DNA of 64,000 bases. Origin: Actinomadura madurae. GTDB taxonomy: Bacteria; Actinomycetota; Actinomycetes; Streptosporangiales; Streptosporangiaceae. The notes beneath the pieces are model-generated. The model was not told the DNA's origin and made no database searches. It worked only from the letters and a program-made list of their open reading frames with translations. The position numbers and the translations under genes were made by a program. The DNA lies in contig NZ_FOVH01000001.1 of assembly GCF_900115095.1 (NCBI RefSeq), forward strand, positions 1,020,000 to 1,083,999, read 5' to 3'. Positions 7,868 to 16,420 of this stretch are shown piece by piece; the first letter of the stretch is position 1, and every line of letters starts with the position of its first letter.

Positions 7868-9082
7868 GTGACGGACACCAACAAGGGCGTCGTGTACCAG
7901 GGGCCGGGGAAGGTCACGGTCGAGGAGCTGGACTTCCCCAAGCTCGAGCTGGCCGAGCAGTCGGGCCGCAAGCTCCAGCACGGCGTCATCCTCAAGGTCC
8001 TCGCCACCAACATCTGCGGGTCCGACCAGCACATGGTGCGCGGCCGGACCACCGCGCCCGCCGGGCTGACGCTCGGCCACGAGATCACCGGCGAGGTGGT
8101 GGAGACCGGCAGGGACGTCGAGTTCGTCAAGGAGGGCGACCTCGTCAGCGTCCCGTTCAACATCGCCTGCGGGCGCTGCCGCAACTGCAAGGAGCGCAAC
8201 ACCGGCGTCTGCGAGAACGTCAACCGCGAGCGTCCGGGCGCGGCGTACGGCTACGTCGACATGGGCGGCTGGCACGGCGGCCAGGCCCGGTACGCGGTCG
8301 TCCCGTACGCGGACTTCAACCTGCTGAAGTTCCCCGGCGACCGCGACACCGTGATGGCGAAGCTGCCCGACCTCGCGATGCTGTCGGACATCTTCCCGAC
8401 CGGCTACCACGGCGCCTACACCGCGGGCGTCACCACCGGCTCCACCGTGTACGTGGCCGGGGCCGGCCCGGTCGGGCTCGCCTGCGCCACCGCCTGCCAC
8501 CTGCTCGGCGCCGCCGTCGTGATCGTCGGCGACATGAACGCGGAGCGGCTGGCGCAGGCCCGCGCCTTCGGCTGCGAGACGATCGACCTGTCGCAGCACG
8601 CCAACGTGGCCGAGCAGATCGAGCAGATCCTCGGCGTCCCCGAGGTCGACGCGGCCGTCGACTGCGTCGGGTTCGAGGCGCGCGGCCACGGTCCCGAGGG
8701 GGCGGCGAAGGAGCACCCGGCGACCGTCCTCAACACGCTGATGGACATCACCCGCGCGGCCGGCGCGCTCGGCATCCCCGGCCTGTACGTGACGGGCGAC
8801 CCGGGCGCTCCGGACGAGAACGCCAAGGTCGGGCAGCTCGGGTTGCGGATCGGCCTCGGCTGGGCGAAGTCGCACGTCTTCACCACGGGCCAGTGCCCGG
8901 TGATGAAGTACAACCGGCAGCTGATGATGGCGATCCTGCACGACAAGGTGCAGATCGCGCGCAACGTGCACGCGATCGTCATGCCGCTGGAGCAGGCGCC
9001 CCAGGGCTACGCCGAGTTCGACCGCGGCGCGGCGGAGAAGGTCATCCTCGACCCGCACGGGCTGGTCGGGGCCGGGGTCTGA
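7868..9082 (+). CDS. fdhA: Glutathione-independent formaldehyde dehydrogenase (zinc, NAD)
   Basis: The 404-residue medium-chain zinc dehydrogenase matches the Pseudomonas-type formaldehyde dehydrogenase/dismutase. It has the catalytic Cys in NICGSDQHM (~50), GHEITGEV, four structural-zinc cysteines in CGRCRNC...C, the MLSDIFPTGYHG segment and the Rossmann GAGPVGLA (~200). The long insertion and GQCPVMKYNRQLM near the C terminus are family-specific. It oxidises formaldehyde to formate with tightly bound NAD, or dismutates aldehydes. The GTG start follows GAGAAGG. A strong hairpin at 9091-9130 ends the transcript. Confidence 0.92.
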   Translation: MTDTNKGVVYQGPGKVTVEELDFPKLELAEQSGRKLQHGVILKVLATNICGSDQHMVRGRTTAPAGLTLGHEITGEVVETGRDVEFVKEGDLVSVPFNIACGRCRNCKERNTGVCENVNRERPGAAYGYVDMGGWHGGQARYAVVPYADFNLLKFPGDRDTVMAKLPDLAMLSDIFPTGYHGAYTAGVTTGSTVYVAGAGPVGLACATACHLLGAAVVIVGDMNAERLAQARAFGCETIDLSQHANVAEQIEQILGVPEVDAAVDCVGFEARGHGPEGAAKEHPATVLNTLMDITRAAGALGIPGLYVTGDPGAPDENAKVGQLGLRIGLGWAKSHVFTTGQCPVMKYNRQLMMAILHDKVQIARNVHAIVMPLEQAPQGYAEFDRGAAEKVILDPHGLVGAGV

Positions 9083-9090
9083 CCCCGGGT

Positions 9091-9130
9091 GCGGCGGGCT
9101 CGCGGACCGGCGCGCTCGCGAACCCGCCGC
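9091..9130. terminator. Bidirectional terminator hairpin between fdhA and the GMC oxidase gene
   Basis: A 14-base arm (GCGGCGGGCTCGCG, 9091-9104) pairs with 9117-9130 with one mismatch around a 12-base loop. It lies between two convergent stop codons. There is no clear U tract, as is usual in actinomycetes. Confidence 0.6.
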
Positions 9131-9133
9131 GGC

Positions 9134-10936
9134 TCAGCCGATGCCCTCGGCGATCCGCAGCGCCATCGCCATGATGGTGAGCTGCGGGTTCACCTCCGGG
9201 CAGCTCGGCAGGACGGACGCGTCCGCGACGTGCACGCCGCGGACGCCCCGCAGCCGTCCGGCCGGGTCTGCCGGCGCCCGCGCGCCGTCGGCGCCGAGCT
9301 TCGCCGTGCCGGTCGGGTGGAACCCGGCCAGATGCAGGTCGGCGGCGGGCGCCATCGCCACCGCGCGCGTCAGCTCGGCCTCGTCCCGGACGACCGGGCG
9401 GCGGGGCAGGCCGGTGAGCACCTCGGCCGCCCCGGCGGCGAACAGGATCCGGCCCATCGCGACGAGCGCGCGCCGCAGCCGGGCGGCGTCCTCCCGGGCC
9501 AGGTCGTAGCGGACCAGGGCCCGGTTCCGGCCGTGCACGCGGCCGGACGGGGCGTCGGCGATCATCGCGCCGAGCACGGCGAGGTGGTCGGCGTTCTCCA
9601 GCTCGCGGCGCAGCGCCCGTCCCGCGCCGGGCAGCGGGAAGGAGCTCATGCCGGGCGGGCTCGCCGTCGCCTCGATGAGGATCCCGTCGCCGTGCAGTTC
9701 CTCGATGCCGACGCTCTGCATCACCCCCGACCACGACACGACCGGCTCGGCGAAGCGCCCGGCGACGTTCGTGGCGGGATGGACGGCCATCCCGCGCCCC
9801 AGCCGCGGGTGCCCGCCGAGGCCGGAGCGCCGCAGCAGCAGCGGGGTCTGCGTGGCTCCCGCCGCGACGACGACGCGCGGGGAGAGGATCTCGAAGGACG
9901 TGCCGTCCGGGCGCCGCGCCCGCACTCCGGTGGCGCTGCCGCGCTCGACCAGCACGCGTTCGGCCCGCGCCTCGGTCACGATGCGCGCCCCCGCCGCGCA
10001 GGCCTGGGGGAGCGCGTTCAGGTGGACGCCGTACTTGGCGTTGTGCGGGCAGCCGGCCGCGCACTGCCCGCTGCCCCGGCAGTCCGGGGCGTTGCGGCGC
10101 AGCGGCGCGGCCCGCCAGCCGAGCCGCTCCGCGCCTTCCAGGGCGAGCAGCCCGTTCCGGCCGAGCGGCGCGACCGGCTGCCGCGTGACCCGCAGGGTGG
10201 CCTCCACCTCGTCGAGGTGGGCGCCGAAGCCGTCGACCGGGACGCCCAGCCCCGCCCACCGCCGGAGGACGCGGTCCGGCGTCCGGTAGCAGGTGCCGCT
10301 GTTGACGACGGTCGTCCCGCCGACGGCCCTGCCCTCGGGCAGCAGCACGGGCGGGCGGCCGAGCGCGACGGCCGAGCCGCCGTCCCGGTACAGGTCGAGG
10401 AACCGGTCGAGCGGCGGCCGGTCGCGGAACTCGGCCACCGTGAAGCGCCGCCCCTCCTCCAGGACGAGGACCGACATGCCGCGCCGGGCGAGGGTCCGCG
10501 CGGCCATCGCCCCGCCCGCCCCCGACCCGATGACGACGGCGTCGGCGGTCGAGCAGGACGGCCAGTCCGCGGACGGCGTGCAGTCCAGCGGCGCGTCCGG
10601 GCGCGGGTCGCCCGCGGCCCGGGGCGGCGGCAGCAGCTCGGTGCCGGCGGCGAGCAGCAGCGGGATCTTCAGCGTCTCGACGAGCCGGGCCCCCGGCTCG
10701 CGGGACGTCAGGAGCGCGCAGAACGCGTCCCGGCGGTCGGCGTCCAGGGCCTCCAGGGGGTGCCCGGTGGCGAGGCGCGACAGCGCGTCCAGCGTGCCCG
10801 CCCCGGCGCGCAGCCCGAGCCGCGCGGGGGCGGGCAGCGCCCGGCCGAGGGCCTCCGCGCGGGCCGCGACGCGGGCCAGGTCGTCGGCGTCCTCGATGCC
10901 GAGCAGCGCCGCGACCGTCCCGGTCATCGCGTTCAT
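9134..10936 (-). CDS. GMC family FAD-dependent oxidoreductase
   Basis: The 600-residue flavoenzyme has an ~130-residue helical N-terminal extension, then the FAD dinucleotide motif VIGSGAGGAMAARTLA (~150) with EEG after strand 2. Next is the GMC motif GGTTVVNSGTCYRTP and a CRGSGQCAAGCPHNAK cysteine cluster. The C terminus has GFHPTGTAKLG and VADASVLPSCPEVNPQLTIMAMA, with the His and Asn pair of the GMC active site. The cysteine cluster and N-terminal extension are seen in long-chain alcohol oxidase and steroid-type GMC enzymes; the substrate is unknown but probably hydrophobic. The start overlaps the upstream stop by four bases (ATGA), so it is translationally coupled. Confidence 0.88.
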   Translation of the reverse strand: MNAMTGTVAALLGIEDADDLARVAARAEALGRALPAPARLGLRAGAGTLDALSRLATGHPLEALDADRRDAFCALLTSREPGARLVETLKIPLLLAAGTELLPPPRAAGDPRPDAPLDCTPSADWPSCSTADAVVIGSGAGGAMAARTLARRGMSVLVLEEGRRFTVAEFRDRPPLDRFLDLYRDGGSAVALGRPPVLLPEGRAVGGTTVVNSGTCYRTPDRVLRRWAGLGVPVDGFGAHLDEVEATLRVTRQPVAPLGRNGLLALEGAERLGWRAAPLRRNAPDCRGSGQCAAGCPHNAKYGVHLNALPQACAAGARIVTEARAERVLVERGSATGVRARRPDGTSFEILSPRVVVAAGATQTPLLLRRSGLGGHPRLGRGMAVHPATNVAGRFAEPVVSWSGVMQSVGIEELHGDGILIEATASPPGMSSFPLPGAGRALRRELENADHLAVLGAMIADAPSGRVHGRNRALVRYDLAREDAARLRRALVAMGRILFAAGAAEVLTGLPRRPVVRDEAELTRAVAMAPAADLHLAGFHPTGTAKLGADGARAPADPAGRLRGVRGVHVADASVLPSCPEVNPQLTIMAMALRIAEGIG

Positions 10937-12321
10937 CGCAGCCCCACCTCCGCGTGCCCGGTGCCGTCGAGCCGCCACTCGCGCTCGGTCTCCCAGCCGT
11001 CCCCGGACCGCCGGGCCAGGACGATCCGGACATGGGCGCGCTCGGAGTTGTGGCAGACCGCCGGGGCGCCGTCCGGGTCGGCGTAGTCGACCGGCACGGT
11101 CTCCTCCGGCGGCAGCGTCACCGTCACGTGCAGGCCCCGGTCGCCGATGCGGCCGCGGACCGTCCAGGTGGGCAGGCGGACGTCGGCGCGCAGCCGGAGC
11201 GCCGCGAGCAGCGGGTCGCCGGAGGGCAGGTCGGCGCCGTCCACCCGGAGCCGGACGAACGGCAGCGGTGGCAGCCGGTTCATCCCCGGGCGCGTCGAGA
11301 CGGCCGCCACGATCTCGCACACGTCGCCGCCGCCGAGGTCGGCGTGCAGCCACGCCCAGCGCCGCGCGTTCCCGTGCCCGTAGATGCGGGCGGACGCGCC
11401 GGGCGCGCCGTCCAGGGCGAGGACGCGGTCGCCGAACCGCACCTCGCCGTCGTAGGCCGCCGCGGGCTTCGGGACGATCTGCGCGGCGGGCAGCAGCTCC
11501 GACGCCCACGCCCAGCGCGGGAACGTGAACAGCGGCCGCCCGCCGCCCGACTCGCGCAGATCCCAGGTGATCGCGCCCGCCGAGCCGGTGAGCCCGCCGC
11601 CGGTCTGCGCGACGGGCCCGGCCGCGAACGCGGCGTCAGCGGGACGGCTCCACCCGTGCGGGCCGAACCGCGCGAGCACGGGCTGCTCGCCGGGCGGGAA
11701 GACGGCGGCCCAGCCGTGCGCCCGCGCCTCGCCCTCGTCCGGCGCGACCAGCTCGTGGTGGATCCAGAAGCCCGTGCCGGTCGCCGGGTCGGTCAGCGTC
11801 GTGTACCAGACCTCCAGCCGCCCGGCCTGTCCCCGCCAGCGCGACCGCATCGGATCGGGGCCCGGGAAGCGGAAGCCGCGGAGGAAGCGCACGAGGTCCC
11901 GCCGGACGTCGAAGCGCAGCCGCGCCTCGCCGGCCACGGTCCCGTCCGCGCCGGTCACCGTGAGCGGCAGGACCGTCATCGACCGGACGGGCCGCCGCGC
12001 GCTGACGGTCTTCCAGCCGTCCAGGCGCATCCTGCGGCCGTCGTCCGCCGTGAACTCCAGCGTGTAGCGGATCCGGCGCGCGGCGATCGGCGCCACGCGT
12101 AGCGTCCCCACCGCCGCACGGTCGTCCGCCCAGCCGGGGACGTGCACGCGCCCGGTCAGCTCGCCTTCCACGTCCCCCCAGGGCCGGAGGACCTCGGGCA
12201 GAGTGGCCACGAGTTCGAGCCGCATCGGGCGCTCGGCGTCCTCGCCGGCGACCCGCAGAATCCCCTCCATCACCTCTCGGAACACCGTGCTCCGGCCGGC
12301 TTTCGTCACGCTCTCGGTCAT
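10933..12321 (-). CDS. Protein of unknown function coupled to GMC oxidase
   Basis: I do not recognise this 462-residue protein. It has no signal peptide or membrane segment and is predicted to be mostly beta strands. The N-terminal ~150 residues (EGELTGRVHVPGWADDRAAVG, then RRIRYTLEF and DGWKTV) and the following region (LEVWYTTLTDPATGTGFWIHHELV) recall lipocalin-like or AttH/CrtC-type lipid-binding barrels, but no signature is decisive. It overlaps the GntR gene upstream and the GMC gene downstream by four bases each. It therefore probably binds or modifies the lipid-like substrate of the oxidase. That role is inference from the coupling. Confidence 0.7.
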   Translation of the reverse strand: MTESVTKAGRSTVFREVMEGILRVAGEDAERPMRLELVATLPEVLRPWGDVEGELTGRVHVPGWADDRAAVGTLRVAPIAARRIRYTLEFTADDGRRMRLDGWKTVSARRPVRSMTVLPLTVTGADGTVAGEARLRFDVRRDLVRFLRGFRFPGPDPMRSRWRGQAGRLEVWYTTLTDPATGTGFWIHHELVAPDEGEARAHGWAAVFPPGEQPVLARFGPHGWSRPADAAFAAGPVAQTGGGLTGSAGAITWDLRESGGGRPLFTFPRWAWASELLPAAQIVPKPAAAYDGEVRFGDRVLALDGAPGASARIYGHGNARRWAWLHADLGGGDVCEIVAAVSTRPGMNRLPPLPFVRLRVDGADLPSGDPLLAALRLRADVRLPTWTVRGRIGDRGLHVTVTLPPEETVPVDYADPDGAPAVCHNSERAHVRIVLARRSGDGWETEREWRLDGTGHAEVGLR

Positions 12322-13010
12322 CGTCGGCCCGTCATGATCGCTTCGGTCTCGGTGAAGTAGGCGGTCGCCGCGGCGCGCGCCCGGTCCGCGTCGCCGTCGC
12401 ACAGGGCGTCGATGAGGGGGGCGAGCCTGCCGGCCGCCGCGGCGGGGTCCTTGAAGGCGTGCGCGAAACCGTCCCGGACGGCGAGGTAGGCGTTCAGCAG
12501 GGCGTTGACCATGAAGCCGTACACCCGGTTGCCGGTGGCCGCCGCGATGACCCGGTGGATCTCGCACTCGGCGAGCTGGGCCGCGTCGCCGTCGGCGGCG
12601 TCCCGGACCTGCGCGGCCAGGTCCCGCAGCCGGGCCCGGTGCTCGCCGGTCGCGTTGGCCGCCGCCTTGGCCGCCACCTGCGCGCCGACCTCGCGGCGCA
12701 CCTCGAAGATCTCCGCCATCCACGCCGGCCCGACCGTGCTGACCAGCATCGGCAGCAGTTCGGGGCCGCCGAGCCGCTCGTAGTCGCGGACCCGGGTCCC
12801 GACGCCGTGCCGCGTCTCCAGCAGCCCCGCCTGCGCGAGCCGGACGATCGCGTGCTTCAGCGACGTGCGGGTCACCGCGTAGCCGGCGGCGAGGTCGCGT
12901 TCGGGGGGCAGGTAGGAGCCCGGCGGGTAGCGGCCGCTCAGCACGTCGTCGCGCAGCCGGTCGACGAGCGAGTCGACGACCGTGTCGCGGGGGATCGGTG
13001 TGGACGGCAC
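12318..13010 (-). CDS. GntR/FadR family transcriptional regulator
   Basis: The 230-residue protein has an N-terminal winged HTH of the GntR class (LRDDVLSGRYPPGSYLPPERDLAA, then TRTSLKHAIVRLAQAGLLETRHGVGTRV) and a C-terminal all-helical FCD domain with metal-binding His candidates (HRVIAAATGNR). FadR-like members respond to acyl-CoAs or organic acids. The GTG at 13010 is preceded by GGAGG five bases away; earlier in-frame codons would extend into the operator. It leads the GntR-unknown-GMC operon and probably autoregulates through the palindrome at 13023-13047. Confidence 0.88.
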   Translation of the reverse strand: MPSTPIPRDTVVDSLVDRLRDDVLSGRYPPGSYLPPERDLAAGYAVTRTSLKHAIVRLAQAGLLETRHGVGTRVRDYERLGGPELLPMLVSTVGPAWMAEIFEVRREVGAQVAAKAAANATGEHRARLRDLAAQVRDAADGDAAQLAECEIHRVIAAATGNRVYGFMVNALLNAYLAVRDGFAHAFKDPAAAAGRLAPLIDALCDGDADRARAAATAYFTETEAIMTGRR

Positions 13011-13022
13011 GCTACCTCCAGA

Positions 13023-13047
13023 GGTCCAGTGGCTCAGCCACTGGACC
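13023..13047. promoter_or_regulatory. Perfect 25-bp palindromic operator upstream of gntR
   Basis: Two 12-base arms (GGTCCAGTGGCT and its exact complement) flank a single C. The site begins 13 bases before the gntR start and 68 bases before the YbaK gene, and includes a TGG-N7-CCA core of the type bound by FadR-family dimers. Binding by the adjacent GntR protein is inferred. Confidence 0.8.
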
Positions 13048-13114
13048 ACGCCACGGGCATTGGCGTCAAGGGCGTGGCAGGGTGGAGACCGGGATCACGA
13101 GAGGGGACGGAGAC

Positions 13115-13633
13115 ATGGTCGGCACGCTCGACTGGCAACCGGCGGACGGCCGGCGCGACCTGCTGGCCGATCCGGTCGCCGCCGCGATCGGCGGGCTGCC
13201 GGGCGCGGAGGCCGCCGAGATCGACCCGGAGCTCGCCGACACCGCCGCGTTCTGCGAGCGCTACGGCGTGCCCCTCGACGCCAGCGCGAACTGCGTGGTC
13301 GTCGCCGCGAAGCGGGGCGGCGAGGTCACCTACGCCGCGTGCATGATCCTCGCGACCGGCCGCGCGGACGTGAACGGCGTCGTCCGCAAGCACCTCGGCG
13401 CCCGGAAGGCGTCGTTCGCGCCGATGGCCGACGCCACCGCGCTCACCGGCATGGAGTACGGCGGCATCACCCCGGTCGGCCTTCCGGAGGGCTGGCCGAT
13501 CCTGGTGGACGAGGCCGTCGCCGCCGCTCCGCACGTCGTCATCGGCAGCGGCCTGCGCAAGTCCAAGATCCTCCTCCCCGGCAAGGCCGTCGCCGCCCTC
13601 CCCGGCGCCGAGGTCCTCGCCCTGGCACTGTGA
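13115..13633 (+). CDS. YbaK/EbsC family aminoacyl-tRNA deacylase-like protein
   Basis: The 172-residue protein is a stand-alone INS-type editing domain: DTAAFCERYGVPLDASANCVVVAAKRGG, VNGVVRKHLGARKASFAP and GMEYGGITPVGLPEGWPILVDE are all family motifs, and the Lys in RKHLGARK is in the expected region. Such domains hydrolyse mischarged aminoacyl-tRNA (for example Cys- or Ala-tRNA-Pro). ATG 13115 follows GAGGGGACGGAG. It is divergent from gntR and its promoter likely overlaps the palindromic operator. Confidence 0.88.
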   Translation: MVGTLDWQPADGRRDLLADPVAAAIGGLPGAEAAEIDPELADTAAFCERYGVPLDASANCVVVAAKRGGEVTYAACMILATGRADVNGVVRKHLGARKASFAPMADATALTGMEYGGITPVGLPEGWPILVDEAVAAAPHVVIGSGLRKSKILLPGKAVAALPGAEVLALAL

Positions 13634-13649
13634 GCGCGGGCGACCGCGC

Positions 13650-14246
13650 ATGACGTCCGACGGCCTGAGACGCGCGCTGACCGACCCGGGCCCGCGCCCG
13701 CTGCCGGAGCGGGCCGCCCGCCTCCTGGAGGACCTCGGCGCCCCGCCGCGCCTCGCGGCGCACCTGCGCGCCGTCCACGACGTGGCCGCCGAGCTGGTCG
13801 CCTGGGCGGCCGACCGTCACCCGGCCCTCGCCGTCGACGCGGAGGCGGTGCTGTTCGGCGCGGCCACCCACGACATCGGCAAGGCGCTGCACCCGGCCGA
13901 GCTGACCGGCCCGGGCGCCGAGCACGAGCGGGCGGGCCACGCCCTCCTGCGCGAGCGGGGCGTCGAGGAGCGGCTGGCCCGCTTCGCGCGCACCCACGCG
14001 TCCTGGGACGGGCCGGACATCGGCGTCGGCGACCTGCTGGTCAGCCTCGCCGACAATGTGTGGAAGGCCAAGCGCGTCCCCGACCTGGAGCAGCGGCTCG
14101 TGGACGTCCTCGCCGCCGTGTCCGGGCAGGAGAAGTGGCAGGTCTTCATGGACCTGGACGACGTCTGCGACCGGCTCGCCGCGGGTGCCGACCGGCGCCT
14201 GGCCTTCCAGTCCGCCTACCCCGCCGGGACGGAGTCCACGGCGTAG
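13650..14246 (+). CDS. HD domain phosphohydrolase-like protein
   Basis: The 198-residue protein has an HD metal site: His in AVHDVAAEL, the HD pair in AATHDIGK (~73), a further His around TGPGAEHERAGH and Asp in LADNVWK. HD domains hydrolyse nucleotides, phosphate esters or oxidise with di-iron centres; the substrate is unknown. It begins 16 bases after the YbaK gene, so the two are probably cotranscribed. Its last 31 bases overlap the convergent flavoprotein gene. Confidence 0.8.
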   Translation: MTSDGLRRALTDPGPRPLPERAARLLEDLGAPPRLAAHLRAVHDVAAELVAWAADRHPALAVDAEAVLFGAATHDIGKALHPAELTGPGAEHERAGHALLRERGVEERLARFARTHASWDGPDIGVGDLLVSLADNVWKAKRVPDLEQRLVDVLAAVSGQEKWQVFMDLDDVCDRLAAGADRRLAFQSAYPAGTESTA

Positions 14247-15316
14247 CGGGTGCCGCCGGCGGCGGTGGCGCGGTCGAGCAGCGCCCGGTTCGCCGCGAGC
14301 ATGTCCGGGACGGGCGCGCAGCCCGGCGACGCGGTGCGCAGCAGGCTGAACAGGACGGGGTCCTCCGGCGCGGCCAGCATCGGGACGTGCCCGACCCGCA
14401 GCGCCTTGACCAGGATCACCCCGCTGAGGCCGAGGTCCGCCGTGGTCATGCCCGCGAGCGTCGCCGTGATGACGGAGGCGGCGGCTGAGCCGGGCAGGAA
14501 GACCATGCCCCAGGGATGCGGCCGCGCCCACTCGCCGAGCGCGATCAGCTCCTCGACGTCGGGGCGCAGGCGGTCGCAGAAGTCGAGGTAGGAGAGCTCC
14601 TCGGTCTCGGTGGTGCCGGGCGGCGGCTCGCCCTCGTCCCCGTACAGGACGGCCTTGGCCTCGAACACCCAGCCGCCGTCCGATGGCTTGACCTGCCCTG
14701 AGATGTGCTCGGCCTGTACCTCGCGCTGGACGCGGAGCAGGTCGGCCGCGTCCCGGCACGGAACCGTGCAGGACAGCACCCGCTCCGGTGCCGGGACGAG
14801 CCGCAGCGTCACCCCGGTGATGACGCCGTGCCGCCCGAGCCCGGCGCGGACGGCGTCGAAGACCTCCGGCCGGACGGCGGGGGAGCAGGTCACGGGCTCG
14901 CCGTCCACCACGACGTCCAGGTCGAGGACGTTGTCCGCCTGCGTGCCGTGCCGGTGGGACGTCCCGCCGACGCCGGCCGCGGAGACCGTCCCGCCGACCG
15001 TCACGTCCAGATGGTCGGTCAGCACGGGAGGGGTGAGCCCGAGCGGAAGCGTCGCGGCGAGGACCTCGCGCCAGGTGGCCCCGGCGCCGGCGACCGCCCG
15101 GTCGGTGCCGGTCACCCGGACGCCCGCGAGGCCGCGCAGGTCGAGGGAGACGCCGGCCGTCAGCGACTGGCCGTACGTGGAGTGCCCGAGGCCCCGCGGC
15201 ACCATGTCGAGGTTCCGCGCGGCGGCGTCGCGGACGGCGGCCGCGGCCTCGTCCGCCGACTCGGGCCGGACGGTCCGCGCGGGCGCGGCCTCGACGATCC
15301 CCCCGAAGTCCCGCAT
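14216..15316 (-). CDS. FAD-binding (VAO/PCMH) oxidoreductase, cytokinin-dehydrogenase-like
   Basis: The 366-residue protein has the FAD_binding_4 fold: RGLGHSTYGQS, where the His in GHS is the usual site of covalent flavin attachment, and TVGGTVSAAGVGGTSHRHGTQADNV with LDLDVVV. These segments and the GHS-type loop are closest to bacterial cytokinin dehydrogenases. The enzyme is shorter than plant versions and lacks a signal peptide. The substrate cannot be read from sequence; an amine or alcohol oxidase is the alternative. The start is ATG 15316. The MarR gene lies 67 bases upstream on the same strand. Confidence 0.75.
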   Translation of the reverse strand: MRDFGGIVEAAPARTVRPESADEAAAAVRDAAARNLDMVPRGLGHSTYGQSLTAGVSLDLRGLAGVRVTGTDRAVAGAGATWREVLAATLPLGLTPPVLTDHLDVTVGGTVSAAGVGGTSHRHGTQADNVLDLDVVVDGEPVTCSPAVRPEVFDAVRAGLGRHGVITGVTLRLVPAPERVLSCTVPCRDAADLLRVQREVQAEHISGQVKPSDGGWVFEAKAVLYGDEGEPPPGTTETEELSYLDFCDRLRPDVEELIALGEWARPHPWGMVFLPGSAAASVITATLAGMTTADLGLSGVILVKALRVGHVPMLAAPEDPVLFSLLRTASPGCAPVPDMLAANRALLDRATAAGGTRYAVDSVPAG

Positions 15317-15383
15317 CGTCGCGCTCCCGCCGGTCGTGTGCTCCGTCGCGGCTCAGGCCGATCACGGTAGCCGAGCCGCGCGC

Positions 15384-15845
15384 TCACCGCTCCCGCAGCC
15401 GCCCGGCGACGCGGCTGAGCGCGTCGCCCAGCAGGTCGATCTCCTCCGGCGTCAGCACCTCGATCAGCACCTCGCGGACGACCTCGCGGTGCCCGGGACG
15501 GACCGCGGCGAGGGCGGCGGTGCCCGCGTCCGTCAGCTCCGCCCACACCGACCGGCGGTCGGACTCGCAGGCCGTCCGCTTGACGAGCCCGGCCCGTTCG
15601 AGCTGGGTGACCTGGTAGGTGAGCCGGCTCTTGGAGACCATCACCTCGCGCGCGAGGTCGGACATGCGCATCCGCTCGCCCTCGGCGGCCGACAGCCTGA
15701 GCAGCACCTCGAACTCGGGGTGGGACAGCCCGCCGTCCCGCTTGAGCTGCCGCTCGACCTCGTGCTCGATCAGGTGGCCCGCCGCCAGGAAGGCCATCCA
15801 GGCGCGCAGCTCGCGCGGTTCGAGCGGGGCCCCGGCATCGTCCAT
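15384..15845 (-). CDS. MarR family transcriptional regulator
   Basis: The 153-residue protein has the MarR winged helix: LSHPEFEVLLRLSAAEG, MSDLAREVMVSKSRLTYQVTQLERAGLVKR and the wing SDRRSVWAELTDAG. MarR dimers repress genes for redox enzymes or efflux and release on ligand binding or cysteine oxidation; one Cys is seen (KRTACESD). It is divergent from the DoxX gene, and the 116-base spacer has a 30-base-spaced direct repeat. DoxX and the flavoprotein behind it are probable targets. Confidence 0.9.
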   Translation of the reverse strand: MDDAGAPLEPRELRAWMAFLAAGHLIEHEVERQLKRDGGLSHPEFEVLLRLSAAEGERMRMSDLAREVMVSKSRLTYQVTQLERAGLVKRTACESDRRSVWAELTDAGTAALAAVRPGHREVVREVLIEVLTPEEIDLLGDALSRVAGRLRER

Positions 15846-15852
15846 GCGGTGA

Positions 15853-15896
15853 TTCTAGTTGGCATGAAAACACCCTTGAAGTTTCTAGATGGTCTG
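15853..15896. promoter_or_regulatory. Direct repeat in the marR-doxX divergent promoter
   Basis: TTCTAG-T/A-TGG-N2-TG occurs at 15853 and again at 15883, exactly 30 bases (about three helical turns) apart. The surrounding region is AT-rich. Such phased repeats suit cooperative binding of a regulator, probably the neighbouring MarR protein. Confidence 0.45.
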
Positions 15897-15961
15897 AATT
15901 TGAATCATTTCGGCCGGCGCTCCGCCGGTTCCATGGGACCCCCACGTGAAGGAGACGAGGC

Positions 15962-16420
15962 ATGCTCCCGACTCGCCGCCCTCCCGCGCTCCCCGACGCC
16001 GGGCTGCTCATCGGCCGGCTCGCGGTCGGCGTGATCTTCATCGCGCACGGCTGGCAGAAGCTCGCCGAGACCGGGCACGCCGAGGTCGCCCGGTCCTTCG
16101 ACCACCTCGGCATCCCGCTGCCCGGACTCGCCGCCGGCTACGCCACCTGGGTCGAGCTGCTCGGGGGCGCCGCGCTCGTCGCCGGCGTCCTGGTGCCGGT
16201 CGCCGGCGTGCTCATCGCGCTGAACATGGCGGGCGCGTTCTGGTACGTCCACATGGGCAAGGGCCTGTTCTCCCAGGAGGGCGGGTACGAGTACGTGCTC
16301 GTCCTCGCCGCCGCCGCGCTGCTCTTCACCCTCACGGGCGCCGGGCGCTTCTCCGTGGACGCCGTCCTCTGGGGGCGCCGCCCCGAGAGCGCCTCCGGCC
16401 GGGCGTCCGTCAACGTGTGA
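15962..16420 (+). CDS. DoxX family membrane protein
   Basis: The 152-residue protein has four hydrophobic segments and the DoxX pattern: LLIGRLAVGVIFIAHGWQKL at the N terminus, a WVELLGGAALVAGVL segment and GGYEYVLVLAAAALLF. DoxX proteins act in membrane redox or thiol stress systems, often with a flavoprotein or a thiosulfate partner. ATG 15962 follows GAAGGAGACGAGGC. It is divergent from marR and likely repressed by it. Confidence 0.88.
   Translation: MLPTRRPPALPDAGLLIGRLAVGVIFIAHGWQKLAETGHAEVARSFDHLGIPLPGLAAGYATWVELLGGAALVAGVLVPVAGVLIALNMAGAFWYVHMGKGLFSQEGGYEYVLVLAAAALLFTLTGAGRFSVDAVLWGRRPESASGRASVNV

Noticed and set aside
12982-13049. A longer GntR protein starting at base 13049
   Set aside because: It would place the palindromic operator inside the gene; GTG 13010 has a strong GGAGG at five bases.
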